Origin: an uncultured Eubacteriales bacterium
GTDB taxonomy: Bacteria > Bacillota > Clostridia > Oscillospirales > Oscillospiraceae
Assembly (NCBI GenBank): GCA_949296115.1
Contig: CASFNR010000003.1
Span: 1 to 64,000, forward strand
Reading direction: 5' to 3'
DNA: 64,000 nucleotides
In this document: positions 51,654 to 59,949 of the stretch, one piece after another
Numbering within the stretch: the first letter of the stretch is position 1
Layout of the letters: each line of letters opens with the position of its first letter
Notes under the pieces: model-generated
Databases searched by the model: none
The model's input: the letters and a program-made list of their open reading frames with translations, nothing else
Told to the model about the DNA's origin: nothing
Translations under genes and position numbers: made by a program

Positions 51654-52433
51654 ATGGAACACACAACAACTGTATTCATCGCTGACAGCGCAGAAGACTT
51701 CTGTTCCGGCCTCACCGCTGCGCTGCAGCGTGCCGACGGGTTTCAGGTCGTGGGAACCGCCAATGACGGGGAGTTGGCGATCCGCATGCTGGAAGAAACC
51801 AAGCCGGACATCCTGGTGCTGGACCTGATGCTCAGCAAAAAGGATGGACTGGGAGTCCTGAAGAGTCTCAACGACTGGGAGCGCAGGCCGGTCACCCTGG
51901 CGACCTCAGTTTTCGTATCCGAATATGTATCCGCTGCGGCAGTGAACCTGGGCGTTCGATATCTGATGACAAAGCCCTGCGATATGACGGCCCTGGTGGA
52001 GCGGCTGGAAGAAATCCGCGGCGGCGGGAATCTGCGGGTTGTGGAAAAACGCCGGGTGGACAAGACCAGCATCGAGTCCATGGTCACCAGCATCATCCAT
52101 GAAATCGGGGTGCCGGCCCACATCAAAGGATATCAATATCTCCGGGAGGCCATTATCATTGCCGTCAACGACATGGATGTGATCAACGCCATCACCAAGG
52201 TGCTCTATCCCCAGGTGGCCAAGACCTTCCAGACTACCCCCAGCCGAGTGGAGCGGGCCATCCGCCACGCCATTGAGGTGGCCTGGGACCGGGGCGACCT
52301 GGATACCCTCCAGCGGTTCTTCGGCTACACCGTGTCCAACACCAAGGGCAAGCCCACCAATTCCGAATTCATCGCCCTGATTGCGGACAAGCTTCAGCTC
52401 CAGCTGAAAAGCGCCGAAGCGGCACAATATTGA
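51654..52433 (+). CDS. spo0A: Sporulation master regulator Spo0A
   Basis: This 259-aa protein has a receiver domain (residues 1-125; phosphoacceptor Asp57 in [13 protein letters not shown], Lys in YLMTKPCD) and the Spo0A C-terminal DNA-binding domain (about 145-259; [54 protein letters not shown]). Phosphorylated Spo0A starts sporulation. ATG 51654 follows AGGAGAGG; earlier in-frame ATGs lie in the leader. Two 0A boxes upstream indicate autoregulation. A strong terminator follows. Confidence 0.96.
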   Translation: MEHTTTVFIADSAEDFCSGLTAALQRADGFQVVGTANDGELAIRMLEETKPDILVLDLMLSKKDGLGVLKSLNDWERRPVTLATSVFVSEYVSAAAVNLGVRYLMTKPCDMTALVERLEEIRGGGNLRVVEKRRVDKTSIESMVTSIIHEIGVPAHIKGYQYLREAIIIAVNDMDVINAITKVLYPQVAKTFQTTPSRVERAIRHAIEVAWDRGDLDTLQRFFGYTVSNTKGKPTNSEFIALIADKLQLQLKSAEAAQY

Positions 52434-52447
52434 ACGATACAAAAAAA

Positions 52448-52475
52448 TGCGCCTGATTCCACTGAATCAGGCGCA
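52448..52475. terminator. Bidirectional terminator between spo0A and the ABC operon
   Basis: TGCGCCTGATTC, loop CACT, GAATCAGGCGCA, with TTTTTT on the plus side and an A run on the other. Confidence 0.9.
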
Positions 52476-52493
52476 TTTTTTATGAAATCTAAA

Positions 52494-54392
52494 TTATTCC
52501 AATTCAAAGACGCCGGTGTAGAGCTTGTAGTAGGTGCCCTTCTCAGCAATCAGCTGATCGTGGGTGCCTCGCTCGATGATCCGGCCGTGGTCCAGAACCA
52601 TGATGCAGTCGGAGTTCATGATGGTGCTCAGCCGGTGGGCGATGACAAACACCGTCCGGCCCTTCATCAGGGCATCCATGCCGTCCTGCACCAGCTTCTC
52701 CGTCCGGGTATCGATGGAGGAGGTAGCCTCGTCCAGAATCATCACCGGGGGATCCGCCACCGCCGCCCGGGCAATGGCGATCAGCTGCCGCTGACCCTGG
52801 GACAGGCTGGCACCGTTTCCGGTGAGCTCCGTATCATAGCCCTTGGGCAGGCGGGTGATGAAGTCGTGGGCGTTGGCCAGCTTGGCTGCCTGGATGCACT
52901 CTTCGTCGGTAGCGTCCAGCTTGCCGTAGCGGATGTTGTCCATCACGGTGCCGGTGAACAGGTTGGTGTCCTGCAGCACCATGCCAAGGGAATTGCGCAG
53001 GTCGGTTTTGCGGATCTTGTTGATGTTGATGTTGTCGTAGCGGATTTTGCCGTCGGCAATGTCGTAGAACCGGTTGAGCAGATTGGTGATGGTGGTCTTG
53101 CCGGCGCCGGTGGCGCCCACGAAGGCGATCTTCTGACCGGGATGGGCGTACAATGTCACGTCGTGGAGCACCGTCTTGTCCGGGGTGTAGCCGAAGTCCA
53201 CGTTGAACATGGTGATGTCGCCCTTCAGCTCGGTGTAGGTGATGGTGCCCTCTGCCTTGTGGGGATGCTTCCAGGCCCACCGGCCGGTGCGCTCGGCGCA
53301 CTCGGTGATGCTGCCGTCCTCGTTGATTTTGGCATTGACCAGCTCCACATAACCGTGATCTTCTTCGGCGGGCTCATCCATCAGCTGGAAGATCCGCTCT
53401 GCGCCGGCCAGGGCCATGACGATGGAGTTGATCTGGTTGCTGACCTGGGAAATGGGCATATTGAAGGAGCGGGACAGGGTCAGGAAGGAGATCAGTTTGC
53501 CTAGGGTCAGCAGGCTGCCGCCGGAGTACACCGCCATCAGGCCGCCTACCACCGCCAGGATGGCGTACTGGACATAGCCCAGGTTGTTGTTGATGGGGCC
53601 CATGGCGTTGGAGTAGGCGCCGGCCCGGAAGGCGTTCTCCCGGAGACGGTCGTTCAGCTCGTCAAAGTCCTCCTTGACGGCCTTTTCGTGGCAGAAAACC
53701 TTGATGACCCGCTGGCCGTTGATCATTTCTTCCACATAGCCGTTTACTGCGCCCAGCGCCGTCTGCTGGCCGATGAAGAAGCCGGCGGATCTGCCCGCAA
53801 CGAACTTGGTAACCATCAGGATGGCGGAAACCGTCACCATCAGCACCAGCGTCAGAATGGGAGAGGTGAGCAGCATGGCGGCGAACACCACAATCAGCGT
53901 GGCAGCGGAAGCGATGCACTGGGGGATGGACTGAGACAGCATCTGCCGCAGGGTATCGATGTCGCTGGTGTAGCGGCTCATCACATCGCCGGCGGGATGG
54001 GTGTCGAAATAACGGATGGGGAGGGTCTGCATATGGGTGAACATCTGATCCCGGATGTTCTTCTGGGTTCCCTGGCCCACCCGGACCATCAGGAAGTTAT
54101 ACAGGAACGCAGACACAATGCCCACCAGGTAAATTCCGGCCAGCATAAACAGGAAGCCCACCAGCGGGCCAAAATCCGGGTTCGTCTGGCCCAGCATGGG
54201 CAGAATGTAATTGTCCACCAGCAGGCCCAGGGAGGCGGAGCTGGTTGCCTGTGCGATGGCGTTGAGCACAATGCAGATTACCACCACAATCAGGGTTTTC
54301 TTGTATGCGCCCAGGTAGGACAGCAGACGCGCGATGGTCTGCTTGGGATTCTTCGCTTTGCGGCCGTCGCCGCGCATTCTGACGGGAGGCAT
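52494..54392 (-). CDS. ABC exporter half-transporter (second of pair)
   Basis: This 632-aa protein has six membrane helices (about 35-325), then an insert between residues about 340 and 400 (EDHGYVELVNAKINEDGSIT..), then an ATPase domain with Walker A GATGAGKTT, signature LSQGQRQL and Walker B VMILDEATSSID, followed by AHRLST. It partners the preceding homologue; start overlaps the upstream stop (TAATG). Heterodimeric multidrug-type exporters controlled by MarR are common in Firmicutes. Terminator at 52448. Confidence 0.9.
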   Translation of the reverse strand: MPPVRMRGDGRKAKNPKQTIARLLSYLGAYKKTLIVVVICIVLNAIAQATSSASLGLLVDNYILPMLGQTNPDFGPLVGFLFMLAGIYLVGIVSAFLYNFLMVRVGQGTQKNIRDQMFTHMQTLPIRYFDTHPAGDVMSRYTSDIDTLRQMLSQSIPQCIASAATLIVVFAAMLLTSPILTLVLMVTVSAILMVTKFVAGRSAGFFIGQQTALGAVNGYVEEMINGQRVIKVFCHEKAVKEDFDELNDRLRENAFRAGAYSNAMGPINNNLGYVQYAILAVVGGLMAVYSGGSLLTLGKLISFLTLSRSFNMPISQVSNQINSIVMALAGAERIFQLMDEPAEEDHGYVELVNAKINEDGSITECAERTGRWAWKHPHKAEGTITYTELKGDITMFNVDFGYTPDKTVLHDVTLYAHPGQKIAFVGATGAGKTTITNLLNRFYDIADGKIRYDNININKIRKTDLRNSLGMVLQDTNLFTGTVMDNIRYGKLDATDEECIQAAKLANAHDFITRLPKGYDTELTGNGASLSQGQRQLIAIARAAVADPPVMILDEATSSIDTRTEKLVQDGMDALMKGRTVFVIAHRLSTIMNSDCIMVLDHGRIIERGTHDQLIAEKGTYYKLYTGVFELE

Positions 54393-56137
54393 TATTCCAT
54401 CGCTCCTTTCTGCTGAGAATAGTATACTTCCTGATAGATGGAAGAGGTCTTGAGCAGCTCCTCATGGGTGCCCACGGCGGAAATCGTGCCGCCGTCCAGA
54501 ACAATAATCATATCAGCGTCCTGCACCGAGGTAACCCGCTGGGCAATAATCAGCTTGGTGGTTCCGGGAATTTCCTCCCGGAAGGCCTTGCGGATCATGG
54601 CGTCGGTAGCGGTATCCACAGCGGAGGTGGAGTCATCCAGAATCAGAATCTTGGGATTCTTCAGCAGGGCCCGGGCGATGCACAGACGCTGTTTCTGACC
54701 GCCGGAGACGTTGGTGCCGCCCTGTTCGATGTAGTGGTCATAGCCCTTGGGGAAGCCGGTAATGAACTCGTGGGCGCAGGCCAGTTTGCACACATGCTCC
54801 AGCTCCTCGTCGGTGGCGTTGGGATTGCCCCAGCGCAGGTTTTCCTTGATGGTGCCGGAGAACAGCACGTTCTTCTGCAGCACCATGGCCACGCTGTTTC
54901 GCAGGGTCTGAATGTCGTATTTGCGCACGTCGATGCCGCCCACCTTCAGCACGCCGCCGGTGACGTCGTACAGTCTGGGGATCAGCTGGACCAGGGTCGT
55001 CTTGGACGAGCCGGTGCCGCCCAGAATGCCCACGGTCATGCCGGAGTCGATGTGCAGGTTGACGCCCTCAATGGCATTGCGCTGGGCGGTCTTGGAATAC
55101 CGGAAGGAAACGTTTTCGAAGTCAATAGAGCCGTCGGGAACTGTGGTCACGGGGACTTCGGGGTTATGCAGCTCCGGCTGCTCCACCAGAATCTCGTTGG
55201 TCCGGCGCAGGGGAGCCCGAGTCATGGTCAGCATCACATAGACCATGGACAGCATCATCAGCGCGGACAGGATCTGGGTGGTGTAAGTAAACATGGAGGT
55301 CAGGTCGCCGGTGGTCATGCCCATGGCGGCATTGTTGCCGGAGAGGACCACCATGGTGGCGCCCAGATAGGAGATGACCAGAATGCAGGTATACACTGCC
55401 AGCTGCATCAGGGGGTTGTTGAAGGCCAGGGTGCGCTCCGCCTTGCAGAAGTCCTTGTAAATCTGGCCGGAAACCGCAGAGAACTTGTCAATTTCCCGGG
55501 CTTCCCGGACGAAGGATTTCACGACCCGGATGCCGTGGAGGTTTTCCTGCACCACATTGTTCAGCTTGTCATAGGTCTTGAATACCCGGTCAAAGATAGG
55601 GAATACCACCCGGCTGATGAGATACAGGCCCAGGCCCAGCAGCGGCAGCACCACGCAGTAGATCACGCACAGTCTGGGACTGATGGAATAAGCCTGGAAA
55701 GTGGCCAGAATCAGCATCATGGGGCAGCGGATGGCCATCCGGATCATCATCTGGAACGCAATCTGGATGCTGGCCACATCCGAGGTCAGTCGCGTGACAA
55801 TACTGGCGGTGGAAAATTTGTCGATGTTGGCGAAGTCAAAGGTCTGCACCTTGTAGAACATATCGTGGCGCAGATTCCGGGCAAAGCCGGTGGCCGCATA
55901 GGATGCACCGATGGCCGATATCACACCGAACATCAGGGAAATGACTGCGTAGATCACCAGGATACCGCCGTAATGGAGCACTGCTCTCATATCACCCATT
56001 TCCACGCCGTAGTCCACAATTTTGGCCAGGACCCGGGGGATCTGGACTTCCATGTAGACCTCACCAACCATGCATACGGGGCTGATCAGTGCGGGATACT
56101 TGTACTCCCGGAGGCTCCGGGCAAGGTTTCGTATCAT
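54392..56137 (-). CDS. ABC exporter half-transporter (first of pair)
   Basis: This 581-aa protein has membrane helices in residues about 15-310 and an ATPase domain (about 340-575): Walker A GGTGSSKTT (Ser-Ser in place of the usual Gly-Ser/Ala), signature VSGGQKQR, Walker B ILILDDSTSAVD with Asp where the catalytic Glu is normally found, and AQRVTS where the switch His would be. The Asp and Gln substitutions mark it as the degenerate-site half of a heterodimeric exporter. It is coupled to marR by ATGA and to the next half by TAATG. Confidence 0.9.
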   Translation of the reverse strand: MIRNLARSLREYKYPALISPVCMVGEVYMEVQIPRVLAKIVDYGVEMGDMRAVLHYGGILVIYAVISLMFGVISAIGASYAATGFARNLRHDMFYKVQTFDFANIDKFSTASIVTRLTSDVASIQIAFQMMIRMAIRCPMMLILATFQAYSISPRLCVIYCVVLPLLGLGLYLISRVVFPIFDRVFKTYDKLNNVVQENLHGIRVVKSFVREAREIDKFSAVSGQIYKDFCKAERTLAFNNPLMQLAVYTCILVISYLGATMVVLSGNNAAMGMTTGDLTSMFTYTTQILSALMMLSMVYVMLTMTRAPLRRTNEILVEQPELHNPEVPVTTVPDGSIDFENVSFRYSKTAQRNAIEGVNLHIDSGMTVGILGGTGSSKTTLVQLIPRLYDVTGGVLKVGGIDVRKYDIQTLRNSVAMVLQKNVLFSGTIKENLRWGNPNATDEELEHVCKLACAHEFITGFPKGYDHYIEQGGTNVSGGQKQRLCIARALLKNPKILILDDSTSAVDTATDAMIRKAFREEIPGTTKLIIAQRVTSVQDADMIIVLDGGTISAVGTHEELLKTSSIYQEVYYSQQKGAME

Positions 56138-56589
56138 GTCTTATCTTCCTCCTCCTGATTGAGACACGGGCTGCCGCCCATGTTATGAATGGCCCGGCGC
56201 ATCAGCCGAGCGAATTGCTCCCGTTCTTCCAGAGTGAAATCCTGCACAATCCGCTCCTCGATTTCTCCGATGGCCAGGTGCATCCGGTCATGGATTTCGA
56301 TTCCTTTGGGCAGGATATAGATGCGCTTGCACCGCCGGTCCAGAGGATCGGTGCGCAGCTCCAGGAAACCCTTCTGCTCCAGCCGGGACAAAAGGCCGGA
56401 CACCGTCGGGTGGCTCAGATGGAATGCCAGCTCAATGTCACGGGGGCAGGGCGGTTCCGGACTGTGCATGAGAAAACCCACGATCCGACCTTGGGCGGCG
56501 GTCAGTTCCATATTTTCTACCGCGCTGGTCAGTGCTTGGTCCATGCAGAAGTGCAGCAGCCGTGCCAAATGACCATAATGAACCTGCAT
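56134..56589 (-). CDS. MarR family transcriptional regulator
   Basis: This 151-aa winged-helix regulator shows the MarR core: MELTAAQGRIVGFLMHSPEP, DIELAFHLSHPTVSGLLSRL, LEQKGFLELRTDPLDRRCKR. It is the first gene of marR-ABC-ABC. AAGGAGG lies 7 bases before the ATG. An inverted repeat GTAGC-N2-GCTAC directly after the -10 box of its promoter is a candidate self-operator, so the exporter is probably induced when a ligand releases the repressor. Confidence 0.9.
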   Translation of the reverse strand: MQVHYGHLARLLHFCMDQALTSAVENMELTAAQGRIVGFLMHSPEPPCPRDIELAFHLSHPTVSGLLSRLEQKGFLELRTDPLDRRCKRIYILPKGIEIHDRMHLAIGEIEERIVQDFTLEEREQFARLMRRAIHNMGGSPCLNQEEEDKT

Positions 56590-56608
56590 CTGTCTCCCTC
56601 CTTAAAAC

Positions 56609-56654
56609 GTAGCACGCTACCCGTTATTTTAGCATGGTGATTCAGCAAATGCAA
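56609..56654 (-). promoter_or_regulatory. Promoter and MarR operator candidate
   Basis: Minus-strand TTGCAT (56649-56654), 17-bp spacer, TAAAAT (56626-56631), then GTAGC/GCTAC inverted repeat at 56609-56620, where binding would block transcription. Confidence 0.6.
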
Positions 56655-56754
56655 TAAGGACAAAAAAAATTAACAATTGTCCGTTTAGCTTCCCTTTTTT
56701 CACCGGGAATCTTCCCCCCAAAACCTGCGCATACTACCGGTGAGGTGAGGGAAC

Positions 56755-56859
56755 ATGAAGGAAGAGGAAAAAAAGACAACCCCATGGGAAGCGGTGGACC
56801 CAAAACCGCCGGTGGTCCAGTCGGGGCCGCTGTCCGGACGGGTCCGGGGCGCCCGATAG
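56755..56859 (+). CDS. Candidate small protein (34 aa)
   Basis: ATG 56755 follows GGTGAGGTGAGGGAAC. The peptide begins MKEEEKKTTPWEAVDPKPPV and ends in a basic tail SGRVRGAR. It is charged and proline-rich with no recognised family. The ribosome site is good, but the length makes this a tentative call. It is the only gene candidate in the 325-base gap between marR and the zinc-ribbon gene. Confidence 0.35.
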   Translation: MKEEEKKTTPWEAVDPKPPVVQSGPLSGRVRGAR

Positions 56860-56865
56860 ACGAAA

Positions 56866-56896
56866 ATAAGCAGGGCCGGGAACCGGTCCTGCTTAT
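56866..56896 (-). terminator. Terminator of the zinc-ribbon gene
   Basis: ATAAGCAGGGCCGG/CCGGTCCTGCTTAT hairpin followed on the minus strand by TTTTCG. Confidence 0.7.
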
Positions 56897-56914
56897 CTTC
56901 AACCCTTTTGGGAA

Positions 56915-57193
56915 TTAGCCGTTGGCGCGCATCTGAGCGAAGCACTCGCTGCAGTACACGGGCCGATCGGACTTCGGCTGGAAGGGAACCTTCGCCTCAC
57001 CGCCGCAGCGGGCGCAGGTAGCGGTAAAGAACTCACGGGGGCCACGGGTGGCGTTCTTGCGAGCGTCACGGCAAGCCTTGCAGCGCTGGGGCTCATTCTG
57101 GAAACCGCGCTCAGCGTAGAATTCCTGCTCACCGGCGGTGAACACGAATTCGTTGCCGCACTCTTTGCACACTAAAGTCTTGTCTTCGTACAT
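56915..57193 (-). CDS. Double zinc-ribbon protein (92 aa)
   Basis: Four CxxC pairs are present: CKEC, CKAC, CARC and CSEC, giving two zinc ribbons. The pattern VCKECGNEFVFTAGEQEFYA and CKACRDARK is that of the widespread zinc-binding small proteins with CxxC-x17-CxxC spacing. Molecular role unknown; nucleic-acid binding is plausible. It is expressed from its own strong promoter (57296-57324). Confidence 0.85.
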   Translation of the reverse strand: MYEDKTLVCKECGNEFVFTAGEQEFYAERGFQNEPQRCKACRDARKNATRGPREFFTATCARCGGEAKVPFQPKSDRPVYCSECFAQMRANG

Positions 57194-57295
57194 GAAAAAA
57201 TACCTCTCTTCGGTTTTGAAGCCCCGTGAAATTCCACCGATTACATGTGATTACGCAGGGTCCATGAATTGTTGGCAAACAATGCCACAAATCGG

Positions 57296-57324
57296 ATTAT
57301 ACACAACGGGAAGGACTTTGTCAA
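57296..57324 (-). promoter_or_regulatory. Consensus sigma-A promoter of the zinc-ribbon gene
   Basis: Minus-strand TTGACA (57319-57324), 17-bp spacer, TATAAT (57296-57301). Both boxes and the spacing are perfect, implying high expression. Confidence 0.85.
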
Positions 57325-57416
57325 TGCTTTCCGAAGTTTAAAATTAAATTTCTGCCCGTCCGTCGGGACGCAGCATTCGCTGCGGATTCAGCAGTTTTGC
57401 CGGAAAGAAACGCAGG

Positions 57417-58457
57417 CTACAGGGCGAACCGGGTCTGTCCTTCGCAGGGAATGTGAAGGTGCTCGTAGGCCAGGGGCGTGACGCACCGGCCCCTGGGCGT
57501 CCGGGTCAGGAAACCCAGCTGCATCAGGTACGGTTCGTACACATCCTCCAGGGTCACGGCCTCTTCTCCGATGGTGGCCGCCAGGGTTTCCAGACCCACG
57601 GGGCCGCCGGAATAGTTCTGGATGATGGCGGTAAGCATCCGCCGGTCAATATTGTCCAAACCAAGATGGTCCACCTCCAGCCGCCGCAGAGCCAGGTCTG
57701 CCGCCTCCTTGGTGATGGTGCCGTCCCCCATGACCTCGGCAAAGTCCCGGACCCGGCGCAGGAAGCGGTTGGCGATCCGGGGGGTGCCCCGGCTCCGGGA
57801 GGCAATTTCCATGGCCCCTTCCGGGTCAATGGGCATCCCCAGAATGGTGGCGGACCGGGTGACAATCCGGGTCAGTTCTTCCGGGGAATACAGCTCCAGC
57901 CGGAGGTTCACGCCGAATCGGTCCCGCAGGGGAGCGGACAGCTGCCCGGCCCGGGTGGTGGCGCCCACCAGGGTAAACTTGGGCAGATCCAGCCGGATGG
58001 AGTTGGCGCTGGGGCCTTTTCCTACAATGATATCAATGGCGAAATCCTCCATGGCAGGGTAGAGAATCTCCTCCACCACCCGGTTCAGCCGATGGATTTC
58101 GTCGATGAACAAAATATCGCCGGGATTCAGGTTGGTCAGCAGGGCTGCCAGGTCCCCGGGCTTTTCAATGGCCGGGCCGGAGGTGATGCGGATGTTCACC
58201 CCCATCTCATTGGCGATGACACCGGCCAGGGTGGTTTTGCCCAGGCCCGGGGGACCATAGAGCAGGGTGTGGTCCAGCGGCTCCCCCCGGCGGCGGGCCG
58301 CTTCAATGTAAACCGACAGGTTGCTCTTGGCCTTTTCCTGTCCGGTGTAGTCCTGGAGCAGTTTGGGACGCAGGCCGATTTCCCCTGCGTCCTGGGGAGC
58401 AAAGGTGGGGGAAATGATGGGGGCGGCCGCCATCTCCTGGGAAAATTCAAGACTCAT
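57417..58457 (-). CDS. ruvB: Holliday junction branch migration helicase RuvB
   Basis: This 346-aa AAA+ motor has Walker [12 protein letters not shown], Walker [11 protein letters not shown], sensor VGATTRAG and the C-terminal winged helix (about 260-340, [20 protein letters not shown]). It drives Holliday-junction branch migration with RuvA. Last gene of the ruv operon, 30 bases after ruvA. Confidence 0.97.
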   Translation of the reverse strand: MSLEFSQEMAAAPIISPTFAPQDAGEIGLRPKLLQDYTGQEKAKSNLSVYIEAARRRGEPLDHTLLYGPPGLGKTTLAGVIANEMGVNIRITSGPAIEKPGDLAALLTNLNPGDILFIDEIHRLNRVVEEILYPAMEDFAIDIIVGKGPSANSIRLDLPKFTLVGATTRAGQLSAPLRDRFGVNLRLELYSPEELTRIVTRSATILGMPIDPEGAMEIASRSRGTPRIANRFLRRVRDFAEVMGDGTITKEAADLALRRLEVDHLGLDNIDRRMLTAIIQNYSGGPVGLETLAATIGEEAVTLEDVYEPYLMQLGFLTRTPRGRCVTPLAYEHLHIPCEGQTRFAL

Positions 58458-58487
58458 CGTGTTACCTCCAATCCGGGCGCCCGCCCC

Positions 58488-59090
58488 TTATCCTTTCATG
58501 ACCATGGCCCGCAGGGCATAGCGTACCAGTTCCTCAGTGGAGGCGTTGGGGTCCGCCCCCTTCAGGGCGGCGGAGATTTCTGCGGGGGAATATCCCAGCT
58601 CCTGCAGCGCCGCCTGGGCCAGGGAAACGGCGGAACCGGATGCAGGGCGGACGGGGCCCATTCCGGCGGACAGGTCCAGCTCCACCGTGCTGCCGCCCAG
58701 CTTGTCCTTCAGCTCCAGAATAATCCGCTGGGCAATCTTCTTGCCGATGCCCTGGGCGGCGGTGAGCATTTTCTCGTCCCCGGTCATTACCGCCAGGGTG
58801 AAGTTCTGAGGACCGCCGGAGGACAGGATGGCCATGGCCGCCTTGGGGCCCACGCCATTGACAGAGGTCAGCAGCTCGTAGCAGCGCTGTTCCTCCCGGC
58901 TGGAGAATCCGTACAGCTCAAAAGCATCCTCCCGGACAGATTCCGTCACATATAATTTGGCCTGCTGGTTCAGCTTCAGCTGGCCGGCGGTATAAGCGGT
59001 GACCCGGCAGCCATAGCCCACGCCGCCGCAGTCGATCACGGCCAGGCCCGGTTCCAGCACGGTCACCGTTCCGTTGACATAATACAGCAT
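58488..59090 (-). CDS. ruvA: Holliday junction DNA-binding protein RuvA
   Basis: This 200-aa protein has the N-terminal OB fold (MLYYVNGTVTVLEPGLAVID), two helix-hairpin-helix motifs (LLTSVNGVGPKAAMAILSSG and AAQGIGKKIAQRIILEL) and the C-terminal RuvB-binding domain (about 150-200). ATG 59090 follows GGAGGGTTTT; the extended frame to 59180 runs into ruvC. It tetramerises on Holliday junctions. Confidence 0.96.
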   Translation of the reverse strand: MLYYVNGTVTVLEPGLAVIDCGGVGYGCRVTAYTAGQLKLNQQAKLYVTESVREDAFELYGFSSREEQRCYELLTSVNGVGPKAAMAILSSGGPQNFTLAVMTGDEKMLTAAQGIGKKIAQRIILELKDKLGGSTVELDLSAGMGPVRPASGSAVSLAQAALQELGYSPAEISAALKGADPNASTEELVRYALRAMVMKG

Positions 59091-59110
59091 AAAACCCTCC
59101 TGTGGGGAAA

Positions 59111-59626
59111 TTATCGTCCTTGCTCCCGGGTCTGGGCTGCCGCCCTGGCCAGCAGGGAAGTGCTGGACCGAGCATGACACAACGCAATGGCAATGGCATC
59201 CGCCGCATCGTCAGGCTTGGGCATGGTTTGCAGGCCCAGCAGCCGCCGGGTCATGTCCTGCACCTGATGCTTGGTAGCGCCGCCGTAGCCCACCACCGCC
59301 TGCTTGACCTGCATGGGCTTGTACTCCGCAATGGGCAGTCCGGCCTGGCGGATACTCAGCAGAATCACCCCCCGGCTCTGGGCCACGTTGATGCCGGTGG
59401 TGACGTTCTGTCCGAAGAACAGTTCCTCAATGGCCACCACATCCGGCTGGGCCTGACGCAGCAGCTGGGTCATGTCGTTGTAGATCACTTCCAGCCGCCA
59501 GGGGAAACCCGTATTGGGGGGCGTGGTAATGGCCCCGCAGCCCAGAAGCCGGTACTGCCCGGACTGAGCCTCAATCAAACCGAATCCGGTGATGCCGTAC
59601 CCCGGGTCAATTCCCAGAATCCGCAT
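59111..59626 (-). CDS. ruvC: Holliday junction resolvase RuvC
   Basis: This 171-aa endonuclease has the four catalytic acids in place: Asp7 in GIDPGYG, Glu67 in AIEELFF, Asp140 and Asp143 in KPDDAADA. It cuts Holliday junctions bound by RuvAB. Its ATG follows immediately after the stop of a small membrane-protein gene (TGAATG), so the two are coupled. Confidence 0.97.
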   Translation of the reverse strand: MRILGIDPGYGITGFGLIEAQSGQYRLLGCGAITTPPNTGFPWRLEVIYNDMTQLLRQAQPDVVAIEELFFGQNVTTGINVAQSRGVILLSIRQAGLPIAEYKPMQVKQAVVGYGGATKHQVQDMTRRLLGLQTMPKPDDAADAIAIALCHARSSTSLLARAAAQTREQGR

Positions 59627-59773
59627 TCAGTTCCCGCCTCCGGCAATGGTCAGAATCTGCACCGCCACCAGAATCAGCGCAATCACCACGCCGGCCCTGG
59701 CTGCCCAGACCTGCCAGGCGGGACGGGGGACGTAGCCGCCGGATTTTTCCTGTTTTTCTTCCATTTCATCCAT
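59627..59773 (-). CDS. Small membrane protein heading the ruv operon (48 aa)
   Basis: ATG 59773 follows GAGGTGAGACAC. The peptide has a charged start MDEMEEKQEKSGGYVPRP and one membrane helix (residues about 24-43, AGVVIALILVAVQILTIAGG). Its stop directly abuts ruvC. The hydrophobicity pattern, ribosome site and coupling support a real gene; function unknown. Confidence 0.6.
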   Translation of the reverse strand: MDEMEEKQEKSGGYVPRPAWQVWAARAGVVIALILVAVQILTIAGGGN

Positions 59774-59897
59774 GTGTCTCACCTCTACCGGATATGATAG
59801 CACATTTGTTTCTATTTTCCTAGAAATTTTTTTGAGCCCCTGCCGGGAAAGGCAGGAAAAAGCGGAGTCATTTTACCGGATGTTTACGAAATCCGCC

Positions 59898-59926
59898 TTG
59901 TCCCCCGGTGGGAATCGTGGTATACT
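59898..59926 (+). promoter_or_regulatory. Promoter of the metallohydrolase gene
   Basis: TTGTCC (59898-59903), 17-bp spacer, TATACT (59921-59926), ahead of an AGGAGG site and ATG 59950. Confidence 0.7.
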
Positions 59927-59949
59927 GACTAGTATCAGGAGGTGTTCAT

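Noticed and set aside
54464..56158. 564-codon frame antisense to the ABC exporter
   Set aside because: His/Gln/Gly-rich shadow without motifs.
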